The translations under genes and the position numbers were made by a program. The notes beneath the pieces were generated by a model. It made no database searches. It was not told the DNA's origin and worked only from the letters and a program-made list of their open reading frames with translations. From Amylostereum areolatum (taxonomy: Eukaryota; Basidiomycota; Agaricomycetes; Russulales; Stereaceae): a stretch of 64,000 nt of DNA. This document shows, in pieces, positions 23,395 through 35,523 of this stretch; the first letter of the stretch is position 1; each line of letters begins with the position of its first letter. The stretch is from assembly GCA_012932865.1 (NCBI GenBank), contig SAXG01000019.1, forward strand, positions 1 to 64,000, written 5' to 3'.

Positions 23395-26208
23395 ATGACC
23401 AAACGCATGGTCCCAAGCGGACCCCAAGCCATGCACGCACGACGCCCTCGACGCCAACCCCCAGCCTCTTTGTCTGGATCACCCATGACGCCCTCTCAGG
23501 TCCATGAACTCAAGATGTCTATGAAGGACCTCTTTGGCGGCAAAGAACCACGAGATTTTCAAGTACAGATGGTCCAAGCTCAGGAGGAGCGCCGCGACGC
23601 TCTTTGTCAAGCATCTACTGGCAGCGGAAAAACAGCCATCACTGCTGGTCCGTACGCTCTCAAGAAAAACAGTGACCGGGTGACATTGATGGTGTCGCTA
23701 CTAATCGGACTTCAGGACGAAATGGTACGTCCCCTGAGCGATATCTCTCGACTCTGTCTCACAAATAATGTAGGTTGAAACATTCCGCGATGAGTACAAG
23801 CTCCCCGCCATTGCGATCAACAGTGCCCATGGCGGCTTGACGCCCCAGGCCATACAGGTACATCACACCTACCCTGCGTCCTGTTACGCCTCCCTGACAC
23901 CCTCGCCAGGATATCTGTCGAGGGAAATACAACATTGTCCTCTTATCACCCGAGATGATGCAGTCGCGTTGCTTCATCAACGACGTCCTCCGCAACTCGG
24001 ACTTCGCTCGCCGCGTCTACTCGGTCGTCGTCGACGAAGCACACTGCATCTCCCACTGGGGGGCGTTATTCCGCAAGAAATACGGCTCGATGGGGATGAT
24101 CCGTGTGTTCCTCCCTCGCGGAACCCCCATCATCGCGGTGTCAGCCTCCATAACTGCGCGAGTCCGGCAAGACATTGCTCTCAAGTTGCAGTTCCCCCCG
24201 AACTACCAGTACTGCAACCTCGGCAACGACCGCTCCAACGTCTCCATCGTTGTAAGGGCGATCCACAACCCCATTCAGTCATACACGGATCTCGACTTTG
24301 TGGTCCCTTCCACAATATCATCCCGCAACGAGCTCAAGAAAACATGGATTTACGCCGACAACATCGACACAGGAGCCGAAATCATTGATCACCTCCGCAA
24401 CCGTCTTCCCCAGCACCTTTGGGACACCATCCGCCCGTACAATGCTGTACACGGCCATGAATACCGGCGTCGTGCGATGGCCGGCTTTCGAAGTGGAGAG
24501 ATACGCATCCTCGTCTGTACAGATGCTGCAGGCATGGTACGTCATTATCCTGCTACACACCGCACTGCTGACACGCAAAGCAGGGGTGCAATGTCCCCGA
24601 CATCGACATCATCGTTCAATGGAAGATGCCCGAGAAACTATCAAGTCTTGTCCAGCGCGCGGGTCGTGCTGCACGCAATCCAACCCGAACAGGCCTCACG
24701 GTTCTGCTTGTCGAGCCGTCCGCGTACTCCGTATCGATCCCAACAGAGGCGGACACCCCGGCTTCGGCATCGACCTCTATCAATACGGCTGGGAAGTCTC
24801 GCTCCCAGCCCCCGAGCAAACCGAAAAAAACAGTCACGTCGGACAAGGGGTACGCGCGTGCGCATGGACGCTTCCGTGGTGCCAAATCCATACGAGACGA
24901 CGTCCTCGCACCAGCTCCGAAGCCACCTCTGGACAAAGCGGATGCCACGGAGGGTATGTACCACTTCGTTCAGGCAACAACGTGCCGACGAGAGATCCTT
25001 CGTGATGTCTTCGATAATCCGTCCTCGAGTAAGTCGGGTTTTCAGTTGTGCTCAATTCTGCGGCTTTACACTCTACGTTCTTAGGTCCCACAGTTCCATG
25101 CTGTGACATCTGCGACCCCACACTCCTCGCGCGCACACTACCTGGAAAAAAACCTCCAAGTACAGCATCCAGAACCCGGCTAGGGTACGAAGACATGCCA
25201 TACGAGCCCATCGCAGATGCACTTCGTGAATGGCGTAGCCGCGTTCTCATCCGAGATGAACACAACCCATATCTGACCCCACCGTGCATCCTCCCCGACA
25301 ACGCCCTCAACAAACTCGCCCGAATCAAGATCGTGAACGAGGCCTCCATCAAAACCTTACTCGAATCCCAGTGGTACTATTGGGATGTCTACGGCTCGGA
25401 GATCACGCGCATCATCCTCGCGCAACTTCCCACTCCTTCAGTCCGTCTCCTTTCTCGCACAGAGCCTGTCCAGTCCAGTCCCCTTTCCTTTACCGATACC
25501 CCAGCCCCTCTCAATCCAGGAGCCGCAAAGCGCCCTCTTTCACCATACTCCGAGTCGCCGTCCGAGCCGGGCCCATCCAGTTCTCGCTCACCTTCCAAAC
25601 GCGCGAGGACCGTTGCGTCATCATTGGGTTCCGCATTCTCGAACCCAGCACAACCCCCTGCGCCCACTCCATCTTCACAGGCTCCCGTGAACTCCCGTGG
25701 ACCCCTACCGCCTCTATCACATCAAGGTTTGGCCTCTCATCTACAGCCTCTCCCGCCGTACCTGCCGCCGTCGACTAGACCGTATTCGCGTACAACAACA
25801 CCGCGCAACGCAAGACAAGCCCAACTGTACCCGGCCACACCAAACATATACCAGCAATACCCATTACAGGGTTCTTACACCTATCCACTCACTCCCACAA
25901 CAACTACCCACGCGGCGCCTCCACCCCCAGCAGGATCAGCAACGCCAAGCTATTACGCATCGACCCCCGCACCTCCGCAATACTATGTCTGGCCCACTGG
26001 ACTCGGAGGCTACGTGCCATATGCCGCATACGCGACAGCCTCAATCGGGAGTGCTGGGTCATCCCGCATTCCAACCGGCGCATTCTACCAAGCTGGCATG
26101 CCGCAACAGGCTGTGTACTCTGCGCATGCAAACGGCGGTCACTTAAACGGCTCGAATACACCGTCTCGCGCAGACAATATGCCCTTTCATGGTCCCGAAG
26201 GCGGCTGA
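23395..26208 (+). CDS. RecQ-like DEAH-box helicase of the mobile element
   Basis: Five exons: 23395-23724, 23774-23857, 23910-24536, 24584-25028, 25085-26208, giving about 869 residues with all frames matching. After a basic N-terminus come Walker A ASTGSGKT (near residues 73-80), VVVDEAHCISHWG (motif II, DEAH, with the RecQ-style CISHWG), SASIT (motif III), ICTD-like ILVCTDAAGMGCNVPDID, and VQRAGRAARN (motif VI with the arginine finger). A Cys cluster (CCDICDPT) follows, where RecQ proteins have their zinc region. The last 250 residues are Ser/Pro then Tyr/Pro/Ala-rich and probably disordered. It should unwind DNA 3' to 5' using ATP. Inside a transposon it may process ends or replication intermediates. 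It is not the Pif1-type helicase of Helitrons. Confidence 0.85.
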
Positions 26209-26371
26209 GGTGCCCAGTTTTCTTGATTGCTATCTCATTTTACTTTTTTTTCCCTTATTTTTTTTGTTGTCGCATCCTTAATCACTATATAATTGAATGA
26301 AGCATACAATTAGAGAGACGGAGGTGGTGTGCCACGAGAGGGAGGAAATCTCGTCGCGGGCGGCTGCCGCG

Positions 26372-26423
26372 CGAGAGCGAATTTTGGCTAAGTCAGATCA
26401 TATCTTTGGCAGGCCTGCCAAAA
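26372..26423. repeat. Subterminal inverted repeat, right copy
   Basis: Complement of 19469-19524: GGCTAAGTC, CATATCTTTGG, CAGGCCTGCCAAAA. Confidence 0.8.
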
Positions 26424-26440
26424 TGGCCACCAGTCAGCCC

Positions 26441-26483
26441 AGCCGTTTCTGAACGGAGGTTGCGGAGTTTGAAAGAAACGGCT
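26441..26483. repeat. Terminal hairpin, right end
   Basis: AGCCGTTTCT pairs with AGAAACGGCT around a 23-base loop. It resembles the left-end hairpin in position though not in sequence. Confidence 0.6.
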
Positions 26484-26496
26484 GTGTCCGAGCCTA

Positions 26497-27581
26497 GCTA
26501 TCCTCGACGCCTGTCTTTAGTAGCTTCGTCACGCGCGTGTTGACAAGGATGTCCAGATTCGATCTGTCCAACGCAGGCCGGAGGTATGCAACGGCCGCGC
26601 TGTCCCTTTGTCCCCCACCAGCCGAAACCTGCGACCACCCTGAACGCTCATAATTAACATCAAGATCAGACCACGTGGGACGACGATGGTACCGAGACCG
26701 AGGGGATCACCCGAGTTCATGTCCAGATTGAACGGGAACTCTTCTTTGAGTTCCTGGGCGGCGGTGATGACCCGACCGTCTGCAGGGGTAAGGAAACCCT
26801 GGACGCTGATTTCGACCGCGCCTTCTGTCCCGTGAATCGAGGGGTCGATTTGTCCAGAGATATTGTGCTTGTCTGCGGGAGGGACAAGTGCTTCAATCTA
26901 AATCGTGTTAGAGCGCGAATGACGAGAAGGTTGCGAGAAACGAGGCTTACTTTCTCAAATAGAGGCTTGATGGAATCCCAAGACCAGCCTTGGTCTCCTG
27001 TGAGGTTCGCCCAGCTGTCGTAGTTGTCGGATGTCCCGCGCGTCCACGCCATATAATCTACACGTTTGACGGTTAGGGTCGATGACCACGCTAAACTGGA
27101 AAGAAACGTGCTAATTGAGCTCGAGCCCCCAAGGGCGAAACCGCGCGGGTAAGGGATCGTGCGATTGTCGAGACCCGGGAGGGGAATGGTGGTGAAGTTC
27201 CAGTCCAGCGCCGTATTTGGCGAGAGGGTGGAAGCAAGGAATGGAACGTGAATAAACTCGATGTCCTCGTCGCTGAAAAGTCTTCGTCAATACGCGTTGG
27301 ATAGCCGTAATGGGGTGACGTTCACGTACTTGGGTCCAGCTTCAACCAACAAGACCGTCTTCGACCCGTCTTCCGTCAGTCTGTTAGTGACGACGCTACC
27401 ACCGACGCCAGCTATATTGAAGCAGGCGATCAGAATAATTGAGTCGTTTGAGATGGGTCGCATAAGTACCTCCAACGACGACGTAGTCATGTTCTTTCCG
27501 TGGCAGTTGAGATGGCTCGTGAAAAAGTGTTGCTAGCGTAGGCTGTAGCACGACAGCTGCGAGAAATAAAATGAGCTGCAT
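26497..27581 (-). pseudogene. GMC oxidoreductase, 5' half of the split gene
   Basis: Starts at 27581 with MQLILFLAAVVLQPTLA, a signal peptide, then KEHDYVVVGG and, after an intron, GVGGSVVTNRLTEDGSKTV with LLVEAG (the FAD-binding Rossmann motif). FTTIPLPGLDNRTIPYPRG and GGSSS follow, then [34 protein letters not shown], and [20 protein letters not shown], where it breaks at 26497 into the mobile element. Introns match those of the intact paralogue at 33233 in position; one appears to use a GC donor (AATTA then GCACGT). The half is otherwise intact. Its promoter could still give a truncated secreted protein lacking the catalytic histidines. The 3' half is at 18096-19335. Confidence 0.88.
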
Positions 27582-27992
27582 GTTGCTGGAAGTGTATGAT
27601 ATTGCAGAGATCACCTCGGCGACGAAGAGATTTATAGCCCGAGCCCTAGCACAAGCGCCATAGAGTACAGCCTGCTCAGGTACATTTCAAACATATCGTT
27701 CTGCGAATTTTCTCCAGGGCCGCCGCCGTTTCATCTCGAGATGTGATTAGCGGAAGTTCGAATGGTGAGAAGGTGCACACTGGCACTGCACACCGGTCAA
27801 GACTCAGTACTCAAGACCGGGTCAAGACACGAGGTGGCTTACAGGATACATTCCCATCACGTGATGCTCGCGTGTTGGATTCGCGCTTCGGTGCGTTGGC
27901 CTTTTCAACTCGGTCTTGCTCGGTATTCTTGAATCTTCTCCACTTTCCCTCTACTCCCCGAAGGTGACTGGCAACGTCGGTGCACGACGGCG
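27582..27992. other. Divergent intergenic region
   Basis: About 410 bases between the split GMC gene start and the centrosomin-motif gene. It must hold both promoters; no clear motif is claimed. Confidence 0.5.
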
Positions 27993-28248
27993 ATGTCTGC
28001 AGCGCTGAACCAACGAGGAGACATCTCCGTGCAGTCGGCAGTCACAGGCCCGGACTTTTCCCTAGGATCGCTCGCCTCAGGCTTCTCCACTCCCGCGAAA
28101 TCCCTTCGCATCCCTTCTGGCTCGACTGCTCCTTCGTCACAACCAGTCGCAACTCCATCACCACCGCAGAATGGCTCCTCGTTTTTGAGGAGGAAGCTTG
28201 ACGAAGGCACAACCCCGGTGGCGCGCCGCCACGGACGTTTGGCCAATC

Positions 28249-28282
<34 letters not shown>

Positions 28283-31200
28283 AGACGAGCCGGACCCAGA
28301 TGTACTCAACACGGCACAGCACGATCACAAGTGGGACGATGAATTTGGCTCTCCTGCACACTCACGGCCGAAACGATCGCGGACGAGCACCGCGAACGGG
28401 AACGGGAAGGGCAACAATCTGACTTTGCGAGACCAGGAAAAGGTGCGCTTCATCTCCTCCTTCTTTGTCTCATGTTATCTTTTCTCATTCTCTTTTTGAA
28501 CGTGGCAGCACATCGATAACCTGAAGAAAGAAAACTTTAACATCAAACTCAAGGTCCACTTCCTCGAGGAGCGCCTCGCCCAACTTGCTCCGGACCAGGT
28601 TGAAGCCGCGCTCAAGCAGAACATCAACCTCAAAATCGAGGTCCAGCAGCGTGGCATGGAGCTCAAGCGCCAACGCAAGCTCATCCTAGAACTCCAGAAG
28701 GAACTCGAGCGCACCCAGCAGGCCGGCAACAACGGCGGTGGCGCCTCCCGCGCGGAGCTTGAGGCCATGCTCAGTGCGCGCGACCAGGAGATCCGCGAAC
28801 TCAAACGACGAGCCAGTCTTGGAGGCAGCAGGCGTGGTGGTGATGGGGGGGCAGCACTCCGAGACGCCGAGGAGCGCAATGCGGAGCTCGAGGAGGAGTT
28901 GGACAACGTGCGGCGGTTGTTGGAGGAGAACATGGACGAACTGGAGCGTTTGCGAGACATCGTCGAGAGGGGTGGGGGTAACGAGGACGAGGATGGCGCC
29001 CGCGCACGCATGCGGCGCCGGATCGAAGAGCTCGAGATGGACGTGGAGGAGCTCCGGGCGTCGCTCGACGAGCATGCGGAAGCGCTCACGCAGCGCGAGG
29101 ACGAGAAGGAAGAGTTGCTCGACATCAACGAGGGTCTACGCTTGCAACTCGAGGACGTGCAACGTCGGCGCGAGGCTGAGTCCATCGAGCGGAGTCAGAG
29201 CCGCGCGATGATCCTTGAAGAGCGCGAGGAACGTGAAGCCGTGCAGGATGACTTGAACGCACTCCGGGACAAGCTTATGGCGGCGTCCATCGAGCTCGAG
29301 CAGAAGGAGGAGGAGCTGGAGATCAAGACGCGGGAGATGGGCGATCTCATGGGGGAGCACCAGTCCATCCTGGACGACGTCGAGAACGAGTGGAAGGGCG
29401 AAGTTGACGAAGCCAAGGCCCAGATCGAGGAGCTGCGCGACGTGAGTCTGTTCCATATCTTTTCATGTGTTCCACTGTCTGACGACGACCGCTTTTCAGG
29501 CCCTTGCAGAGCGCGACTCCGAATCCGAAGAACTTCGCATGCAGATCACTGAGCTCGAGTCCAACACGAACGCGCTGCATGAAAAGTTCGAAGCCGCCTT
29601 CGCGCACCTCGAGCGCGAGTCTGAGGAGAAGGACGGCGAGATCGCTGAGGCAAATCGCGAGATTGAGCAGCTCGGCCACCGAATCTACGAGCTCGAAGAG
29701 GACAACGAGGAGCTCCGCCAGCTGAATGACAGAGCCCGCGAGGAGGACGCCGTCGACCGGGAGCGTCTCGAGGCCCTTACCGCCGCCCTCAAACAGGTAT
29801 GCATGCTTCGTTGCCACCTCCCGCTGGCGTCCGACTGACCATGATGTTCAGAAAGTGGCCGATCTCAAGGCGGAACTGCAGGAGATGACGCAACTATACG
29901 AGAGGTGCAGCGAAGACATCCACGCGCATCGCGAACGGCAAGAAGAGCTCGCCCACCACGTCCAAGAGCTCGTGGAGGAGGTTCGCAAGGAGCGCGAGGC
30001 CCGGGAGCGCGTTGAGGCCGAGTTGGACAAGGCGGAACGCGAGTTCGACGTGGACCTCCGGCGGGAGCGGCGGGCGCTAGACGCGAAAGAGTCCGCGCTT
30101 CAAACGGCATTGAACGACCTCGCGCGGGCACAGTCCCTCCTCGCCCAGCGGGAGTCGGATCTTGCCGCCTTGCAAACAGGACTGCATTCGATGGAGGCCG
30201 AATCGAAGAAGCTTGGGGAAAGCCACACGACTGCGCGTTTCTCACTCCAACTCGAAGTCGACAGGCTCCGTCGCGATTTGGAGCGACTCGAGGACGAGTT
30301 GGCGCGTGCACGGAAGGACCTCGACGAGCGCGAGACCAAGAGCCGCGAGCGCGACGGCGTGTTCGACAAGCTGCATGCCGAGAACCGCGAGCTTGCGTCC
30401 CAACTCGCCGCGCAGACCCAGGCGCGACTCAATGTTTCTGAGAAGCTCGACCTTGCGCAAAACGGGTTCACGGCGGCGGAAGCGGAGCTCGCGACATTCC
30501 GCACGCGTGTACAAGAGCTCGAGCAGAGGCTTTCGAAGGATCAAAGGTCGTTGCTGTCGGCGGAGAGCCAGTACCGCGATCAGCTGACGGAGCGAAACAC
30601 ACTGCTGCTCACAATATACCAATATATGGACAAAATTCTTGGCGTGGACAAGACACCCGTAAGCCGTTCCATGCTTTGCATCTCGTGCATGCGCTGACTC
30701 AGCCTGTCTACCTCATCCGCAGAAGAAGGGCGGCCAAGCAGAAACGAAACCGTTTACCAACTTCAGCGTGTTCCACGACAACCTGATCACGCGCCTCAAG
30801 TCGCTCAGCCAAATCCAGCTCGATTTCCAACAGCGCGTCAAAGAGGCCGAGGGCCGGTACGCGGAGAAGCTGAACGACATGAAGCGGCAGCTCGACCACC
30901 GGTGGAAGCAGATCGACAAGTTCGAGAGCAGCGTGAAGACGTATGCGGAGACCAAGTCGACATGGCGGCGCAAGCTGAGCGCGAAGGAGGGCGAGCTCGA
31001 CGCCGCGAAGGTTCGTTTTCTTCCCTTTCATCTTGTTCGTTCAGGCATATGTTGACCACTGGATAGACAACAATGTCCGACCTCGTGTCGCAGCTCACCG
31101 CGCTCAAGCGCCCGGGGCCAGGCGACTCTAACGAGATCAAGGCGCTCATGGCACGCGCAAACAACGCCGAGCGACGGATGACGAACGCGCAGAACCAGCT

Positions 31201-31533
31201 CGCGGCCGCGGAGGAGAAAATGGCCACGATGAACCAGAAGACGACGGCCGCGGATGGCAAATGGGAAGCGCGGGTGAAGGAATACGAGGCAAGGCTCCGG
31301 GCGGCGGAGGAGAAGGTCAAGCGGGAGAAGCAAGGGTACAAGGAGAGGATACTCGAGCTCGAGACACAGATCAAGTGCGTTCGGTCGCTGTTTGCATCTT
31401 TGGAGGGTGGCTTTTGCTGACGATGTTCGTTTTCAGGTCTTTACAGCGCCAGAGAGAGGTTGCAGACAAACGCATCCAACAACTATCCGAAATCGAAGCC
31501 AAAGTACCACGGACCTCTTCTTCACCTCGGTGA
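27993..31533 (+). CDS. Centrosomin N-terminal motif (CM1) coiled-coil protein, Mto1/Pcp1-like
   Basis: Seven exons whose frames all join: 27993-28442, 28509-29441, 29500-29796, 29852-30658, 30723-31010, 31067-31374, 31437-31533, about 1059 residues. A Ser/Pro-rich head with a poly-Asp run (about residue 88) leads to the CM1 motif: LRDQEK, HIDNLKKENFNIKLKVHFLE and ERLAQLAP (about residues 146-180). Nearly all the rest is heptad-rich coiled coil (ELEEELDNVRRLLEENMDEL, LEQRLSKDQ and many others). In fungi, CM1 proteins such as S. pombe Mto1 and Pcp1 recruit and activate gamma-tubulin complexes at spindle pole bodies and other microtubule-organising centres. The gene looks intact, ending SSSPR. 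Whether it is the Mto1 or Pcp1 type would need its C-terminal motif compared; the sequence alone does not decide. Confidence 0.85.
28246..28282 (+). repeat. (GAC)n microsatellite encoding poly-Asp
   Basis: About eleven GAC triplets inside exon 1 of the CM1 gene, giving a run of Asp. In-frame triplet repeats like this often vary in length between strains. Confidence 0.85.
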
Positions 31534-33174
31534 CCTACTTCACCACGACATCGGCTTGGATACTTATGTTTTTTTACCTTCTTTTCTTTGCTTTCTTCAC
31601 GCCCACCTTGCTCTGACGTTCTCCCAGCATTCCCTCACTCATAATCACACTGCACCTTTGTATTTTAGACGCACACTGACTAGTATTCCCTTCATAATGA
31701 TACCCTCGACTTGCTAGCAAGCTTTATCTGTCCTTGGACATACGCGCGTCGTACTCGTACCCCGTCTCTCCACCTGTCCTTGTACATGACCACCTTGACC
31801 GTTTCCCACAGTGCTTGCTCGTGCATGTGTATATCGACTTCTCACCAGTCGCTGAGCAAAGACGGTGTCCTGGTGTCCAGCCAGGTCACTACAGGCCGCG
31901 CTCTTGGCGGCGTACCGGGTGCGTACTTTAGGTTCGCTATGTTCTATCAATCGCCTGACGAATGATCAACCCTAGGCTACGGTTCAACGTTCAACACCCA
32001 TCGCAAGGTGTCACCATAGGGTCTCGGACTATACTCTGATGATGCGAGCGTCGTGGATGGCGAAGGTGATGCGACCCTTCGCCGAATTTGTTGCACGGTA
32101 ATGATCAAGCCGGACCATGTCAGTCCATCGGTGTACGTATAATATTCCCCGTTTTATCTTCGCATGAGGTATATTCGATAGTACTCTCATGCCCCCAGCG
32201 CGCACTGTTACTTGCATGCGCACGTCCGTCTAATAATACAGAGTAGTGGCCGCCAGAATGACGTCACCCAGCCAATGACATGTTACCGTTCAGTCATGGT
32301 CTCCGATAGGACAGGGCGACGATTTACAAACGCGCGAGTGTCCATGCGAATGCCTCTGGATGGTGCAAGATGGTGCGGGGGACACGCAGAATTGGTCGTA
32401 GGGCGCGAGGAACTTGGAGCGACTTCAATGGGTGGGTTCAGGTTGGTTCCCTTTCCTCTATCTCTCTTTTCTCTTCACCAGTGCGCGCGAAACCAACGCG
32501 AAACCTCCTTAACCTTGTGTAACCCTGTGTACCCGCGCGCATGGGGACCTGCGGGGACAGCGCGGTGAGGTGTTTCTCAGTTTCTGCCGCGCCGCGTGCA
32601 CGTTTGTCAGATTTCTTACCAATTTTCAGGTGCGGTCGTGCGGGTCATGGTAAGCTTTTAGGAATAGCTGTCTTGCCGTCCATATGGCTGTGCGCTCGCT
32701 GGCCACCCCGTGTTGGTAATTGGAGGCGACGACCGCATTGGCAGCACATGCAAGTACAGGCAAGCACCTGGGAGCATCGTGCTTTGCATAAACAAACTGG
32801 ATTCCACCGCGCGAGATTTCCTATTTGTCGAAGGAAACACTTGTCTTTTATGGGCCTGAGTGCTGAGAGCGCCTCTGGACCAGGGACGCTTCCGCACGGT
32901 TGTTCGACAGGACAAATGAGACAACCGAGTCCAGTTTGTTATACGAAGCCTTACGAAGCCTTGCAAAGCGCGCCTAGATATGATAAGAAGGCTGATTAGG
33001 TACCGAACGCTCCTTGGTCGCGGAGATCGTCCATCGGGACCCACACCGAATATCAATTGGACGACCCAGGACGACGGAGGGCGACCCCCTGTCTGCAGAT
33101 CACACGGAGCCTTCGGAGGCATCGCAGCCCGGCTTGGGCTGCTTGTGGAGTAGGCCTGATGAGTGGCTCGCCAA
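31534..33174. other. Intergenic, 1.6 kb, no gene seen
   Basis: Contains the 3' UTR of the CM1 gene and the upstream region of GMC gene 2. Short frames here have no family signature, and no repeat pair was found. Confidence 0.45.
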
Positions 33175-33180
33175 TATAAA
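33175..33180 (+). promoter_or_regulatory. TATA box of GMC gene 2
   Basis: TATAAA, 58 bases before the ATG at 33233. Confidence 0.6.
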
Positions 33181-33232
33181 TACCGCGTACGAAGCCAGGG
33201 TACTGCATAATCCCCCACCTCGATTCGCCAAG

Positions 33233-35523
33233 ATGATGCAGCTCACTGTGCTCCTAGCAGCCGCGGCGCTGCAACCCGCTTTGGCTGCGCTCTTGACGGA
33301 CTTGTCGCAACTCTCGACCAAGGAGTACGACTACGTCGTCATAGGAGGTGCGTATCCTCTGTGCCCCTTGACATTCCATTCTTACCGTAGTACGTTCGCA
33401 GCGGGACCGGGCGGCAGTACCGTCGCCAGCAGGTTGTCCGAAGACGGCAACAAGACCGTTCTGCTCGTCGAGGCTGGACCGAGGTGCGTTTTTGCTCTCC
33501 ATCAAACCTCTTATAACTCACAAAGCGTTGCATGGGCAGAGATGACTGGGAGAACATACACATTCCTTTCCTTTCCGGGACGCTTTCGCCCTCAGCCGTT
33601 AGCTGGAACTATACCACAGCCCCTGCAGCAAGCATCAACAACCGTAGCGTTGCGTATCCGCGTGGGCACACTCTTGGAGGCTCGACTTCAACTAGTGAGT
33701 TGGTCCAATATTACACCCTACCGCCGGTACTCAGTCCACTGTACAGATCTCATGGTGTGGACGCGTGGGTCTTCCGACAACTACGACAGCTGGGCAAACA
33801 TCACAGGCGAGGACGCGTGGTCGTGGAACTCCATCGAGCCCCTGTTCCAGCAAAAAGTAAGCCGCTTGTTTGATTCATTCGTCAATATATGCTCATCGTC
33901 GAACGTCTCCACCATAGATCGAGGCCCTATCCCCACCAGCGGATGGCCGTGACACGACGGGCGAAATCACCCCCTCCGTCCATGGTACCAACGGGGCGGT
34001 CGGCATCAGCGTTCAAGCGTACCTCACGCACACTGACAGCCTCGTTTTGAAAGCTGCCGAGCAGCTCGGCGATGAGTTCCCATTCAACCCTGACATGAAC
34101 TCTGGTAACCCATTGGGCGTTGGTAAGCGATTGTTGTCGTCTCCGATCTCACCAGCGTGTCTAACTATGCGTAGGCTATAGTCAATCTTCTGTCAGGGGC
34201 GGACAGCGTCAAAGCGCTGCCGCCGCATACCTCTACCCTGCGTTCAACCGTTCGAACTTGGACATTCTGGTCAACACCCGCGCCGTGAGGCTCAACCAGA
34301 CCGGTGTCGAGGATGGTGTTCCCGCCTTCCGCGCCGTTCAACTCGCTCAGTCGAGTGACTGTAAGCATCTCGCAGAGCTGTTCCTCATCCCATCAGGCTG
34401 ACCTTGTATTCCCATGCAGCCGAGATCGTGACCGTCCAAGCGAAGCTCGAAGTCATCCTGTCTGCTGGTGCCGTCGCCACTCCTCAACTTCTGCTGCTCT
34501 CCGGCATAGGTGACGCCGCCGAGCTCGCTCAGCACGGTATCGAGGCCATCATCGATCTCCCGGACGTGGGCAAGAACCTGCAAGATCACCTCCTCCTCGG
34601 CACAACATGGGCAATCAACGCCAGCGACACCCACGATGATATCTTCCGCAACACGTCCCTTTTCGCGGAGAACCTCCAGCAGTGGCGCGCCAGCAAGACG
34701 GGCCAGTTCGCTTCCTCCCCCGCCGGTCAGATCGCTTGGTCGAGGCTGCCGGAGAACGCGGCGATCTTCCAATCCATCGAGGATCCTTCGGCGGGCCCTT
34801 CGACCCCCCATTATGAGATCATCTTCCAGGTGGGCGCCGATTCTCGAGTGCATGAAATAAGAGCGACTGGCTGACGAGTTTGCAGGATCAATTCTTTGGC
34901 CCACCGCCTGCCATCGGGCACTTCCTCTCCGTCACGGCTGCACTGGTCACGGTGACCTCGCGTGAGTCCCCTTCACTCGGTGAAGGACCAACCTGCTCAC
35001 CACTACCACTTTTGACCAGGCGGCTCGATCACCCTGAACTCGACAGACCCCTTCGACTCTCCCATTATCGACCCCAAGTTCCTCAGCACCGATTTCGACG
35101 TCTTCGCCACGCGCGAGGCCGCCAAAGCTATCCAGCGGTTCATGGCTGCGGACGCCTGGGCCGGATATGTCATCGGTCCCTACGGCGACTTCCAGTTCTC
35201 GACGACGGACGACCAAATCGACGCGTTCGCGCGCCAGACGGCGGGCACCGTGTTCCATCCGGTGGGCACGGCGTCGATGAGCGGGTGGAACGCGACCGAC
35301 GGTGTCGTGAACCCGGACTTGACGGTGAAAAAGGTGAAGGGGCTTCGGATCGTCGACGCTAGTGTTATGGTGCGTGTGCTTTTGCCTCTTCGTAATGATG
35401 AATTCGACGCTGAATCTTGTCGTTACTCCTCAGCCCACGATTCCGGCCGCGCATACCCAGGCTGCGACCTACATTGTCGCGGAGAGGGGAGTAGAGTTCA
35501 TTCGAAACAGCACGTCCGCGTAA
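33233..35523 (+). CDS. Secreted GMC oxidoreductase, aryl-alcohol oxidase type, intact
   Basis: Starts [18 protein letters not shown] (signal peptide; the second Met at 33236 is equally possible). Then [10 protein letters not shown] and [19 protein letters not shown] with LLVEAG (FAD-binding Rossmann fold), [18 protein letters not shown] (GMC signature region) and [18 protein letters not shown]. The middle has [20 protein letters not shown] and [20 protein letters not shown] with [12 protein letters not shown], the second GMC signature. The end has [13 protein letters not shown] and [17 protein letters not shown], carrying the two catalytic histidines, and closes NSTSA. It oxidises aryl or other primary alcohols with O2, giving H2O2 outside the cell for peroxidases. 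About nine short introns. It is the intact paralogue of the gene split by the mobile element at 19336-26496. Confidence 0.9.

Larger units (their letters stand above)
19336..26496. mobile_element. DUF6589-like / RecQ-like helicase transposon, 7161 bp, inserted in a GMC gene
   Basis: Bounded by the 9-bp duplication GCTATCCTC (19327-19335 and 26497-26505; a tenth base A also matches on the upstream side). The termini are short imperfect inverted repeats: TAGCCTCGGTCC at the left, complement of the right end TAGGCTCGGACA. Each end then carries a hairpin (19346-19454, arms about 27 bases; 26441-26483) and a longer subterminal inverted repeat of about 52 bases starting TTTTGGCAGGCCTGC (19469-19524 and 26372-26423). 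Inside are only two genes, divergent: a DUF6589-like protein and a RecQ-like helicase. A 9-10-bp duplication resembles Mutator-type or other DDE transposons, but I see no MULE transposase. Both genes look intact and the duplication is perfect, so the insertion looks recent. Confidence 0.85.

Noticed and set aside
19336..26496. Helitron, because of the helicase
   Set aside because: The helicase is RecQ-like, not Pif1-like. There is no Rep protein, the ends are inverted repeats, and there is a 9-bp duplication; Helitrons make none.
19336..26496. Starship-type giant element
   Set aside because: No tyrosine recombinase (DUF3435) gene, only 7 kb, and TIR-like ends.
28475..31374. Long Ser/Arg- and Leu-rich minus-strand frames
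   Set aside because: Antisense images of the Glu/Arg-rich coiled coil of the CM1 gene.
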